A DNA stretch of 64,000 bases from Anaerolineae bacterium (GTDB lineage Bacteria > Chloroflexota > Anaerolineae > Anaerolineales > UBA4823): assembly GCA_003327455.1 (NCBI GenBank), contig QOQU01000001.1:424001-488000 (forward strand), given 5' to 3'. Under the pieces are notes generated by a model. That model saw only the letters and a list, made by a program, of their open reading frames with translations, ran no database searches and had not been told where the DNA came from. How positions within the stretch are numbered: position 1 is the first letter of the stretch; each line of letters starts with the position of its first letter. Below, piece after piece: positions 44,652 to 52,687 of the stretch. A program made the position numbers and the translations under genes.

Positions 44652-45061
44652 CCGATCGTCGCAAAGTGCTTTTTCTTTGTACCGGTAACTCCTGTCGCTC
44701 GCAAATGGCAGAAGCGCTGGTCAACGCCAGATTGGGCGATACCTGGCAAGCCTTCAGTGCCGGCACGAAACCGGCTGGCTATGTTCATCCGAAAGCTCTG
44801 GCTGTTTTGGCAGAGATCGGTATTCAACATCAAGGCACTTCGAAGCATGTGGATGAATTTCGTGACCAGGATTTTGATCTGGTGATCACGGTTTGCGACT
44901 CGGCTGCCGAAGAATGTCCTCTCTGGTTAGGCAGAGGGAAACGCCTCCATCACGGTTTTCCCGATCCAGCCCAGAGCAATGACCTGGAAGACTTTCGGCG
45001 TGTTCGAGATGCGATCGAACGGGAAATCTTCCCTATCCTGAACACCTTTCCGAACGCATAG
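44648..45061 (+). CDS. arsC: Arsenate reductase, low-molecular-weight phosphatase type
   Basis: 137 residues of the thioredoxin-coupled ArsC family, reducing As(V) to As(III) in the cytoplasm. The phosphate loop VLFLCTGNSCRSQMAEAL carries the first catalytic Cys (CTGNSCRS), ITVCDSAAEECPLW holds the two further redox Cys residues, and HHGFPDPAQS has the general-acid Asp. Coupled to arsR by a 4-base overlap. The arsenite made is presumably exported by the pump at 45486-46637. Confidence 0.95.
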   Translation: MTDRRKVLFLCTGNSCRSQMAEALVNARLGDTWQAFSAGTKPAGYVHPKALAVLAEIGIQHQGTSKHVDEFRDQDFDLVITVCDSAAEECPLWLGRGKRLHHGFPDPAQSNDLEDFRRVRDAIEREIFPILNTFPNA

Positions 45062-45123
45062 GGATACTGGTGGATGACAGCAACTTACTCAGGAGAAAAT
45101 TCTGGAAATTCTCAGGAGAAAAA

Positions 45124-45453
45124 ATGAACATTGAACTGCTTTATTTTGATGGATGTCCCTCTTGGGAGGAGGCTTTGGTGAATCTAAAGACAGCGCTTGC
45201 CGAAGAGAAGATAACTGCCCAAATCCAGCTTAACTGCGTGAAAGATAACGAACAGGCTGAACAGGTTAAATTTCTGGGGTCGCCATCTTTCCGGATAAAT
45301 GGCGTTGATTTATGGCCAGAAGCACGCCAGCGCTATAACCTCAGTTGCCGGGTGTTTGCCACCCCGCAAGGGATGAAAGGTGCACCAACTGTAGAGATGT
45401 TCCGACAAGCCTTGCAGGGATTTATTAAAACCCATTCAAACCAATCAGCATAA
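45124..45453 (+). CDS. Thioredoxin-like small protein in the arsenic operon
   Basis: 109 residues starting at ATG 45124, five bases after AGGAG. The N terminus [23 protein letters not shown] has the strand-Cys-Pro-helix layout of thioredoxin-like proteins, with a single Cys (CPSW) at the active-site position. [14 protein letters not shown] contains the cis-Pro region. Related small proteins accompany mercury and arsenic genes, sometimes as selenoproteins; here the position is an ordinary Cys. It may serve ArsC as reductant or bind metalloid, which is inference from position. Confidence 0.75.
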   Translation: MNIELLYFDGCPSWEEALVNLKTALAEEKITAQIQLNCVKDNEQAEQVKFLGSPSFRINGVDLWPEARQRYNLSCRVFATPQGMKGAPTVEMFRQALQGFIKTHSNQSA

Positions 45454-45485
45454 CCAACTCTATTTCCATAGGAGATAAAAAAACA

Positions 45486-46637
45486 ATGACTGACACCGTC
45501 ACAACCCTCACTGCCCCAACCAGCGTCACCCGACGCCTTTCGTTCCTTGACCGCTACCTGACTTTGTGGATCTTCCTTGCCATGGCCGTTGGCGTAGGAA
45601 TCGGCTTTCTTTTCCCGGATAGCGTTCATCGCTTCAATGAAGTGGTCTCCATTGGAACAACCAATATCCCGATCGCTATCGGTTTGATCCTGATGATGTA
45701 TCCGCCTCTGGCAAAAGTGCATTATGAAGAATTGGGCGATGTCTTCCGCAACTGGAAGGTTTTGGGGCTTTCGTTGCTCCAAAACTGGGTGGTTGGCCCG
45801 ATTCTCATGTTCTTCCTTGCCATTCTCTTCTTGCGCGACTACCCTGAATATGCTACCGGATTAATCCTGATTGGATTGGCGCGCTGTATTGCCATGGTGA
45901 TCGTCTGGAATGAGCTGGCAAAAGGCGATACTGAGTATGCCGCAGGTTTGGTGGCTTTCAACAGCGTTTTCCAGGTGTTGTTCTACAGTGTCTATGCTTA
46001 TGTGTTTATCACCCTTTTGCCACCCTTATTCGGAATGCAGGGCCGCCTGGTCGAAATCACCATTGGCGAGATTGCCCAAAGTGTCTTCATCTACCTGGGC
46101 ATTCCCTTCATCGCCGGTTTTCTGACCCGCTTTTTCCTCGTGCGGATGAAGGGTAAAGAGTGGTATGACAAAACTTTTGTCCCCAAAATCAGCCCGTTGA
46201 CCCTGATTGCTCTGCTGTTCACCATTATCGTTATGTTCTCGCTTAAGGGTGATTTGATCGTCCAACTGCCTCTGGATGTGGTGCGCATTGCCATTCCGCT
46301 CTTGCTCTACTTTGTGCTTATGTTCCTGGTGTCTTTCTTTATGGGCAAAGCCATCGGAGCAGATTATTCCAAGACGACCACCCTTGCCTTCACTGCTGCC
46401 AGCAATAACTTCGAACTGGCGATTGCTGTCGCAGTAGCCGTCTTTGGCATTGCTTCGGGTCAGGCGTTTGCGGCTGTGATCGGGCCATTGATTGAAGTAC
46501 CGGTGATGATTGGCCTGGTGAACGTCGCCTTTGCCTTCCAAAAGCGGCTTTACAAAGGGGCGATCAGCGCTGTGCCCAAAATGGAAGCCGCAGCCGCGGA
46601 AGCCTGTCCGCCGGCGGAGATTTTGATCAAAAAGTAG
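45486..46637 (+). CDS. arsB: Arsenite efflux pump, ACR3 type
   Basis: 383 residues with ten hydrophobic segments, ACR3 family of the BART superfamily. Landmarks: [44 protein letters not shown], the [21 protein letters not shown] stretch here [20 protein letters not shown] with the essential Cys, and [19 protein letters not shown]. Exports As(OH)3 using the proton-motive force. AGGAG precedes the ATG. Named arsB in many genomes although not homologous to the E. coli ArsB. Confidence 0.95.
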   Translation: MTDTVTTLTAPTSVTRRLSFLDRYLTLWIFLAMAVGVGIGFLFPDSVHRFNEVVSIGTTNIPIAIGLILMMYPPLAKVHYEELGDVFRNWKVLGLSLLQNWVVGPILMFFLAILFLRDYPEYATGLILIGLARCIAMVIVWNELAKGDTEYAAGLVAFNSVFQVLFYSVYAYVFITLLPPLFGMQGRLVEITIGEIAQSVFIYLGIPFIAGFLTRFFLVRMKGKEWYDKTFVPKISPLTLIALLFTIIVMFSLKGDLIVQLPLDVVRIAIPLLLYFVLMFLVSFFMGKAIGADYSKTTTLAFTAASNNFELAIAVAVAVFGIASGQAFAAVIGPLIEVPVMIGLVNVAFAFQKRLYKGAISAVPKMEAAAAEACPPAEILIKK

Positions 46638-46641
46638 GGAG

Positions 46642-46872
46642 ATGTTTGCCAGGGCACTCTTCCCGACCGATTTTTCAGCTTATGCCGATGCCGTGCTTAC
46701 CTGTCTGCCTGACTTAAAGAGAATCGGTCTGCAAGAAGTTGTCCTGGTGAGCGTCATCCGACCCGGCGATGTGCCATTGCCGGAGACAATCAAGCGGCAG
46801 AGTCTGGCGTCCTGGCAATGGTATCTGTCGGTTGTTCGTCGCAGCCGTGTGCCGGTGCTGGTGATTCGCTGA
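46642..46872 (+). pseudogene. Internally deleted universal stress protein
   Basis: 76 residues with a GGGAG site. The first 50 match the N terminus of a UspA domain (FARALFPTDFSAYADAVLTCL, EVVLVSVIRPGD) and the last 12 match its final strand (VVRRSRVPVLVIR), but the middle, including the ATP-binding GSxG loop, is missing. Usual single UspA domains are about 140 residues. The frame is kept, so it may still be translated, but it can hardly bind nucleotide. It begins four bases after the arsenite pump gene, so it rides on the arsenic operon. Confidence 0.75.
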
Positions 46873-46890
46873 GAAATTCCCCGCAACCTG

Positions 46891-47541
46891 ATGATGAACC
46901 GTACAGTTAAACCAGCGATCAGCCTCAACAGTGCCTGGCTTATTCACGGGCTGGCCTTATTACCGGGTATTCTCTTGCTCGGCGACTGGCTGGGCGGCGC
47001 TCTCTCGGTCAATCCCATTCAGGAAGCCATTCAACGCAGCGGGCGAATTGCCATCACTTTGCTGGTTGCTACCCTGGCAGTGCGCCCGCTTTCCCGCTGG
47101 CTGAGATGGAATGGGTTGCTTGCCCGGCGGCGCACGCTGGGGTTATATACATTTGCGTATGCGCTCCTGCATGCTACCCTGTTTCTGGGCATTGATTATC
47201 GCTTTGCCCTGCCCTATATACTGCAGGAGTTCGGCGAAAAACCGTACCTGTGGTTTGGGGTCAGCACCTTTGCGATCCTGTTGCCGCTGGCGATCACCTC
47301 TTTCCGCTACTGGATGCGTAAACTGGGTAAGAATTGGAAACGTCTGCACCGCCTGCTTTACATTGCTGCTATTCTGGCTGTACTTCACTATGGGTGGGCG
47401 GTTAAGGGGGACTTTCTCACTTTGCGCGGTGAAGTTCTCCGCCCCTGGTTGTATGCTCTGGGGGTTGCCTTTCTACTGCTCTGGCGACTCTGGATCGCCA
47501 TCCAACAGCAGCGCCAACGCCGCCGCCGTTCAACCCCCTGA
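46891..47541 (+). CDS. msrQ: MsrQ-like haem-binding membrane protein
   Basis: 216 residues, six hydrophobic segments, ferric-reductase-like transmembrane domain of the MsrQ/YedZ family. His residues on conserved helices are visible in TFAYALLHATLFLG, KNWKRLHRLLYIAAILAVLHYGWAVKGD, and the loop RRRTLGLYTFAYA matches the family. MsrQ normally passes electrons to the periplasmic methionine sulfoxide reductase MsrP, but no msrP gene lies in the window. The C terminus is very basic (QQQRQRRRRSTP). It follows the UspA remnant by 18 bases and may be the last gene of the arsenic transcript by accident. Confidence 0.85.
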   Translation: MMNRTVKPAISLNSAWLIHGLALLPGILLLGDWLGGALSVNPIQEAIQRSGRIAITLLVATLAVRPLSRWLRWNGLLARRRTLGLYTFAYALLHATLFLGIDYRFALPYILQEFGEKPYLWFGVSTFAILLPLAITSFRYWMRKLGKNWKRLHRLLYIAAILAVLHYGWAVKGDFLTLRGEVLRPWLYALGVAFLLLWRLWIAIQQQRQRRRRSTP

Positions 47542-47580
47542 TGATCTCAAGCAGTTTTACCTCTCTGTTCTGAGGGGATG

Positions 47581-48099
47581 CTATCGGTCAAAATAGATGC
47601 TTTTACCGCTGACCGAGAGGGGGATACCCATCACAAAATCCCAATCCACAATCCCGCTGGCTCGCGCAACTGCCCCAACTCGGTACATGATGCGATTGTC
47701 GACATTGAACAGACTGGCTGTCTTGACCGCTGAACCGAGGGCAATCCCCATATCTAAAAGGCGATAGGCGCAAATCGGGCCTTTGAATTCCTCTTCGGCT
47801 GGGGTTGCCTCTTCCAGTTCGCTGCAGGTGGCAAAGCCGCAGGCGCTGCAATTCAGGCCGGCTGTTTTGGCGTCTTTTATGCCGATCAGCACCACTGCCT
47901 GGGAGTTGATGACGTTGCGACCATCGCGGTCAAAATTGGAACGATGGTGTTCTTCGCCGTAGGCAATCATCTTTTCGCCCAGTTGGCGCACGGCTTCTCC
48001 GAACAGGCTTTTCACCTGAACGAAATTTTCCCCCTTTGTCTTCGGAGCAGTAATGGCAGCCATTTCCATCATTTGGGCAACAATTTCAATTCCTTGCAT
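47581..48099 (-). CDS. DUF2148 ferredoxin-domain protein
   Basis: 172 residues of the DUF2148 family. The only clear site is LNCSACGFATCSEL, a Cys-x2-Cys-x4-Cys group, with a further Cys in GPICAYRL, a plausible iron-sulfur centre. The N terminus (VAQMMEMAAITAPKTKGE) and C terminus (VGAVARASGIVDWDFVMGIPLSVSGKSIYFDR) fit the family. No membrane segment or signal. It stands alone, ending convergently with the MsrQ gene. Function unknown to me; members are common in anaerobes. Confidence 0.82.
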   Translation of the reverse strand: MQGIEIVAQMMEMAAITAPKTKGENFVQVKSLFGEAVRQLGEKMIAYGEEHHRSNFDRDGRNVINSQAVVLIGIKDAKTAGLNCSACGFATCSELEEATPAEEEFKGPICAYRLLDMGIALGSAVKTASLFNVDNRIMYRVGAVARASGIVDWDFVMGIPLSVSGKSIYFDR

Positions 48100-48203
48100 A
48101 CGACCTCCTTATGAAGTAGATTTATCCTGATTCAATTGCATAGATTTTTCTCGCCAGCGGCGCACGGGGTTATTATCCAGCAGGAGATTGTTTTGCTGCC
48201 GGT

Positions 48204-49352
48204 TCAGGCGGATTCAGGCATAAATTTACGCACCATCGCAATCCTTTTGCCGATGGGAGGATGATCGTATAACAACCATTCTACCCACGGCTCCGGCTCA
48301 GCTTCGGCCAGATTCTGATCGGCAAGACGGGTCAGGGCAGCCGCATATACGGCGGGTTTGCCGGTTACCTGAATGGCATATAGATCGGCCAGGCGTTCGC
48401 GCCAGCGCGAAAAAGCGTTCACCAGAGGCATAACCAGCAGTTGGAACGCTCCAAAAGCCAATAGAAAGAGTGGCAGGGTTCCTATCTCTCCCACCGCTGC
48501 AAAGCCAAAATAGGGGACTCCCCAGTTCATCAACCGAGAAACCAGGAACATTCCCGTCACGGTCAGGAGGGCAGAGACGCCCATCAAGAGAGGAATGTCC
48601 TTGTGAACGTGATGAGCAAGTTCATGCGCCAGGACAGTTTCGATTTCATCCGCCGAAAATTCGCGCAGCAGGGTATCCCCCAAAATGATGCGCCGCGTGC
48701 GCCCCATGCCGGCCAATGCCGCATTGGCTGCTTTGGTGCGACGGCTCATATCCATTTCATAAACCCCTTCCACCCGTGTCCCGGCTCGCTGCCCCAGATG
48801 CTTAAGCCGCTCAACCAGATCAGCATACTCTTCTCCCAACGGTTTGAATTTATTGAAGATCGGGAAGAGCACCACCGGCGCCAGATAACCAAGGATGACG
48901 TTGAAAAACAACAGGAAAAGGGTCGCCCAAATCCACCAACTCTGAGGAGCAGCGCGCAAAACGGCATAAATGACTTCCAAAACCAGCAGACCCAACAACC
49001 CGCCAACGGCGAGTCCCTTGATCTGATCAATGACCCAGCCGCGCGGCGTCTGAGTTGATAGCTCAAAACGGTGGGGGAGGTGATAGGATTCGAACCAATT
49101 GAGCGGTAAATTGATCAGATAAAGGAGCCCACCGAAAACAAGCAGATAAAGGAGAACCTGCAACCAGGGATTGGAGGTCAGACTTTGCACGGTCGTGCTC
49201 CACTGCTTTGACCAGCCGAGCAGTAACCAGGCAAGGGCATAACCACCGGAGAGCAACAGATTGACCAGCATCAAGCGCCGATTCAGGCGCGCATATTGGC
49301 GGGCTTTTTCTTGACGTTCGGGATTCGGGGTAGTGTTTTCCATGTCGTCCAT
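48204..49352 (-). CDS. M48 family membrane metalloprotease (Ste24-like)
   Basis: About 382 residues with several transmembrane helices and the zinc motif LAHELAHHVHKD; the third ligand is expected in RWRERLADLYAIQVTG. LPHRFELSTQTPRGWVIDQIKG and GDTLLREFSADEIETVLAHE are typical of the CAAX-protease-like M48A group. The start is ATG 49352 (MDDMENTT); a longer frame upstream crosses into the lipB promoter region. Likely a membrane quality-control protease; its substrate is not predictable. Divergent from lipB with about 80 bases between. Confidence 0.9.
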   Translation of the reverse strand: MDDMENTTPNPERQEKARQYARLNRRLMLVNLLLSGGYALAWLLLGWSKQWSTTVQSLTSNPWLQVLLYLLVFGGLLYLINLPLNWFESYHLPHRFELSTQTPRGWVIDQIKGLAVGGLLGLLVLEVIYAVLRAAPQSWWIWATLFLLFFNVILGYLAPVVLFPIFNKFKPLGEEYADLVERLKHLGQRAGTRVEGVYEMDMSRRTKAANAALAGMGRTRRIILGDTLLREFSADEIETVLAHELAHHVHKDIPLLMGVSALLTVTGMFLVSRLMNWGVPYFGFAAVGEIGTLPLFLLAFGAFQLLVMPLVNAFSRWRERLADLYAIQVTGKPAVYAAALTRLADQNLAEAEPEPWVEWLLYDHPPIGKRIAMVRKFMPESA

Positions 49353-49394
49353 TTTAACCCAATTTTCCAGCCTTGCGGTGAGACCAGGTTTGTA

Positions 49395-49425
49395 TTGGCC
49401 TGATAACCCAAAGTGACGGTATACT
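49395..49425 (+). promoter_or_regulatory. lipB promoter, probably leaderless
   Basis: TATACT at 49420-49425 lies six bases before the lipB ATG, leaving no room for a ribosome-binding site. A TTGGCC at 49395-49400 is 19 bases upstream and only a weak -35. Confidence 0.5.
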
Positions 49426-49431
49426 ATAGCC

Positions 49432-50208
49432 ATGCAAAAGGTTTGCTGGGTGTATCAAAGTGGGATACTCCCTTACCAACAAGCCTGGGAATGGCAGAAA
49501 ACTCTGGCTGAGCAGATCGCTCGAGGGGCACTGCCGCCTGTCTTGCTGCTTCTCGAGCATCCCCATACGTACACCATTGGTCGCCGTGGTTCAGAAGACC
49601 ATATCCTTTGGGACAAAGAGACGCTAAGTCGTCACCAGATCGCTGTCCACTGGGTCGATCGCGGCGGAGATGTAACTTACCACGGTCCCGGTCAACTGGT
49701 TGGGTACCCGATTTTTCCACTTGCCCGACTCGGATTTGCCGGGCAAGGTGTTGATGGAAATACCCCAAAGCTGGATGTCCTCTCCTTTGTGGAAAAACTC
49801 GAGCAAATTCTCATCGCCACGTTGGGACACTTTGGCATTCGGGCAGCTTCTCGAGCAGGCTTGCGCGGCGTTTGGGTACCAGTTTTTAATAGTGATGAGC
49901 TTTCTGAGCCACAGACATGGCACAAGATTGCTTCGATTGGTGTTAAGCTCACGGCGCAGGGTGTCACTTTGCACGGTTTTGCCCTCAACATCAACCCTCA
50001 GATGGAGTACTGGGAAGGTATTATTCCCTGTGGGATTCACGGTTGTCGTATGACCAGTGTGGCAGAAATCCTGGAACCGTTGCCTCAGAAAGCGCATCTT
50101 ATCCAGGCTTTGCTTTGGGAGTTTGAACGAATTTTTCAGTTTTCAATGATCGAGATTGCCCATCTTCCATTTGACACCTCGATAGAATCGCACTACACTA
50201 TACGTTGA
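49432..50208 (+). CDS. lipB: Octanoyltransferase
   Basis: 258 residues. Transfers octanoyl groups from acyl carrier protein to lipoyl domains, the first step of lipoate synthesis. Signatures: LLLEHPHTYTIGRRG, VDRGGDVTYHGPGQLVGYPI, the lysine in IASIGVKLTAQGVTLHGFALNI and the active-site Cys in IIPCGIHGCRMTSV. Two insertions (FAGQGVDGNTPKLDV and VPVFNSDELSEPQTW) make it slightly longer than typical. The LipA partner is not in the window. An FHA-domain gene follows with the ribosome-binding site overlapping the lipB stop. Confidence 0.95.
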   Translation: MQKVCWVYQSGILPYQQAWEWQKTLAEQIARGALPPVLLLLEHPHTYTIGRRGSEDHILWDKETLSRHQIAVHWVDRGGDVTYHGPGQLVGYPIFPLARLGFAGQGVDGNTPKLDVLSFVEKLEQILIATLGHFGIRAASRAGLRGVWVPVFNSDELSEPQTWHKIASIGVKLTAQGVTLHGFALNINPQMEYWEGIIPCGIHGCRMTSVAEILEPLPQKAHLIQALLWEFERIFQFSMIEIAHLPFDTSIESHYTIR

Positions 50209-50219
50209 GGAGGATGATG

Positions 50220-50855
50220 ATGTCATCAATGCCCTTTCAATTAGTTATGCGCGCCGGCCCTCAACCGGGTTTGGTGTTTCCGTTGCAAAAAAGCGAAATT
50301 TACATCGGGCGCGATCCATCCAATGACCTTGTTATCGGAGATGCGGAAGTTTCGCGCAAACATGCCCGATTGATCTGGCAATCGGGAAGTTACGTGCTCG
50401 AAGATCTGGGCTCAACCAATGGCACATTTATCAACGGGCAGCGTTTGCTCGGGCCACATGGTATGCGCCCCGGCGAAGTGATCCAGTTGGGGGAAAATGT
50501 CAGCCTGGTCTTTGAGGCCTTATATGACCCGAATGCCACTCGTCTCTCGCCAGTCGCGGCTGCTTATCAACCGCCCACGCCTTCTTATCCAGGCCAGGCT
50601 GTGCCTCCTCCTACCCCTGCCGAGCCGCTGTATGCGATGCCCGCTTATCCGTTGCGAGACGAAGCACCCCAGGAGCTGGAAGCCCCCAAAAAGACCCTCC
50701 CCTTGTGGATTTTTGCCGGCTGTGGTTGTTTGCTGGTCCTGTTGTGTTTGTTGGTGGGCTTGATCGCCTTTGATACATTAAACTTATATTGCGTTGGACC
50801 TTTCCGCTTACTGAGTCCCCTGTATCAAATCATCAGTGGCGGCACTTGCCCCTGA
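50220..50855 (+). CDS. FHA-domain membrane protein
   Basis: About 211 residues. An N-terminal FHA domain (phosphothreonine recognition) with IYIGRDPSNDLVIGDAEVSRKHARL and LEDLGSTNGTFINGQRL is followed by a Pro-rich linker (about 115-150) and one transmembrane helix (WIFAGCGCLLVLLCLLVGLIAF). The domain faces the cytoplasm and the short C-terminal tail the outside. Several in-frame ATGs follow the GAGGAGG site at 50207-50213; ATG 50220 has the best spacing. The gene overlaps the opposite-strand lipoprotein gene by 48 bases at the 3' end. No Ser/Thr kinase is nearby. Confidence 0.88.
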   Translation: MSSMPFQLVMRAGPQPGLVFPLQKSEIYIGRDPSNDLVIGDAEVSRKHARLIWQSGSYVLEDLGSTNGTFINGQRLLGPHGMRPGEVIQLGENVSLVFEALYDPNATRLSPVAAAYQPPTPSYPGQAVPPPTPAEPLYAMPAYPLRDEAPQELEAPKKTLPLWIFAGCGCLLVLLCLLVGLIAFDTLNLYCVGPFRLLSPLYQIISGGTCP

Positions 50856-52499
50856 GATGATCCGCCAGCCATCGTTTTGGCGTTCTAAAATGACCTGTTT
50901 GAGGGCTGGGGTTGTCTGCGTTATCAACACCTCAGCCCGGTCGCTAGAGAGCGTCCACACCTGCGGCTCATAACCAGCTGCCAGCAGAACCTGCACAACC
51001 TCCCAGGCGCTTTGGGCGATAGGAGAGCCGGAAAACGGATTTGGGTTTTGCGCCTGAATCCGATCTAAGACGATAGAAACCTCCTCGAGGATTCTTTCGG
51101 CGTGACGATAGTCTCCAGCCCGTCTGGCGCGTCCGGCTTCGTTCAAAAGCAGTTCCAGGGCAAGATTTTCTGCCCGGCTGGGATGACGCAAATAATCGGC
51201 AACGATCCCTCTCTGGCGCATCTGGCGGGCGTCCAGCATCCAGGCGGTTCGATAATAAGCGGAAGGATCGAGGGTTTGTTGATAGGCACGCAGGGTTTCA
51301 TAATACGCCTCCAGGGTCTGAATATCCAGGGTGAAGAGTCCGTTTGGTGCGGTGGTTCTCAATTCGGCAAAAAAATCCTCTTCCAGTTCTGGCAGGGAGA
51401 TGCCAAACTCGGACTGGAGGGCGCGTTCGATCGCCTGCAGGTGCGTCTCACCCTGGCGAAGGGACATGGCAAGGTAGGCTTTCCAGACTCGCTGCCAGCC
51501 AAAGCGGTGGCTCAGGTGCGCTACCAATGCCCCGGCTTCTAAATAGGCAATCTCATGCTGCTCCTGGTAAAAATTTTCGCTCAGCTTTTTCAATGGAATG
51601 ATTTTGTTTGCACGGACGAGTTCGGCAGCGCGGGGAATGAGTGGTTCGGGAAAGTAGTGCCCACCGCTCAGGAAGACAGCCATGCCCTCCCCAAATAGCG
51701 AGGGACGCCCTTCTGAATTTGCCCGCTGATCGAGGAGATGCACCATCTCATGACGCAGAATGGTGGCAAAATCTCCGGCGGAGTAGTTGCGGTCAAGGTA
51801 AGAGACGTTAATCTCCGAATTGGCAAAACCGCCATTGCCAATCAGGCGCGGGATCAACACGACATCGATTGGCTCTGAAAATTCTACCGGAATCTTCTCC
51901 TGTAAGGCTTGAGCTGTTTCATCAACGATGGTAGCGATCTCTTCGATGTCTCGGTGAGCAGCCGTATTGGTGATGAAATGGATTTCGCAACAGTCGGTGG
52001 TTAGCGTCTGCCACTGGGCGGTTTGTTGGGCGGGCGGCATGGCAGAACGTGGCAAGAGCGTGATGGTTTCGAGCCATTCCTGTTGCAGGTTGGGAATGGA
52101 GAAATGCAGGGTGTACTCGCCGGTGGAGAGGGCGGTGGTATCCCATGCCCAGAGCAAGGTTGCCTGGGTACGTTGATCAAAGCCATACGGCTGGAAGGTT
52201 GTGCTGCCGATCGGCGTCGGCGGGACGGTTAAAGTCACGGTCAGGGGTTGGTTGAGATAGGGGTCTGGGGATGGTGCGATAACTTCAAAGCTGATTTGAT
52301 CGCCGACATAGAGAGCTTCGTCTGGGTGAAGGCGGACTTCACAGCAGTGCTTTTCGTCTGGCAGGGAGGCAGGCGTGTCTGTAGGGCGGGAGATTTCGTT
52401 TCCATCTGCGGTTGGCAAAGGAAGCGAAGCAGGCGGCGACGCCTGACAGGCTAGCAAGAAAAAGATCAAAAGCAAAGAGAGGAGACGTTTCGGAGACAT
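50808..52499 (-). CDS. Lipoprotein with gluzincin-type peptidase domain
   Basis: 563 residues. Signal peptide with lipobox (SLLLIFFLLAC), an Ig-like beta region (about 55-150) and a zinc peptidase of the peptidase-MA type with HEMVH in FATILRHEMVHLLDQRAN and a downstream Glu in SLFGEGMAVFLSGGH. The C-terminal part is helical, with repeats like those of the MA family, ending in an NTF2-like stretch (SSDRAEVLITQTTPALKQVI, QNDGWRIISGAS). Extracellular, anchored to the membrane. A TATAAT on the minus strand (plus 52508-52513) lies eight bases before the ATG, so the mRNA is probably leaderless. Substrate unknown. Confidence 0.8.
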   Translation of the reverse strand: MSPKRLLSLLLIFFLLACQASPPASLPLPTADGNEISRPTDTPASLPDEKHCCEVRLHPDEALYVGDQISFEVIAPSPDPYLNQPLTVTLTVPPTPIGSTTFQPYGFDQRTQATLLWAWDTTALSTGEYTLHFSIPNLQQEWLETITLLPRSAMPPAQQTAQWQTLTTDCCEIHFITNTAAHRDIEEIATIVDETAQALQEKIPVEFSEPIDVVLIPRLIGNGGFANSEINVSYLDRNYSAGDFATILRHEMVHLLDQRANSEGRPSLFGEGMAVFLSGGHYFPEPLIPRAAELVRANKIIPLKKLSENFYQEQHEIAYLEAGALVAHLSHRFGWQRVWKAYLAMSLRQGETHLQAIERALQSEFGISLPELEEDFFAELRTTAPNGLFTLDIQTLEAYYETLRAYQQTLDPSAYYRTAWMLDARQMRQRGIVADYLRHPSRAENLALELLLNEAGRARRAGDYRHAERILEEVSIVLDRIQAQNPNPFSGSPIAQSAWEVVQVLLAAGYEPQVWTLSSDRAEVLITQTTPALKQVILERQNDGWRIISGASAATDDLIQGTQ

Positions 52500-52507
52500 T
52501 GATGGGA

Positions 52508-52513
52508 ATTATA
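52508..52513 (-). promoter_or_regulatory. -10 box of the gluzincin lipoprotein gene
   Basis: Perfect TATAAT on the minus strand, eight bases upstream of the ATG at 52499. No space for a Shine-Dalgarno, as with the arsR and lipB genes. Confidence 0.55.
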
Positions 52514-52597
52514 CGGGATAAAAGAAAGCGTGCAAGCGGTGTTAGCTGTTCCGCCAACGGGACGGCGCTCATGCCTGCGCCCTACCTGTCAATCGAA

Positions 52598-52649
52598 CAG
52601 CAGACGGCTATCGACAATTTCGGGTATCTCGTTTATCCTATGTCTGCTG
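52598..52649 (+). promoter_or_regulatory. Promoter of the rRNA methyltransferase gene, framed by an inverted repeat
   Basis: TCGACA (52611-52616) and TATCCT (52634-52639) are 17 bases apart. CAGCAGAC (52598-52605) and GTCTGCTG (52642-52649) form a perfect 8-bp inverted repeat exactly enclosing the promoter. The leader to the ATG at 52688 would be about 42 nt. Confidence 0.55.
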
Positions 52650-52687
52650 GTAGAAACCAGAGAAATCTCTCCGCATCGAGATGAAGT

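Noticed and set aside
45333..46541. Minus-strand open frames opposite the arsenite pump
   Set aside because: Shadows of strongly supported genes on the plus strand.
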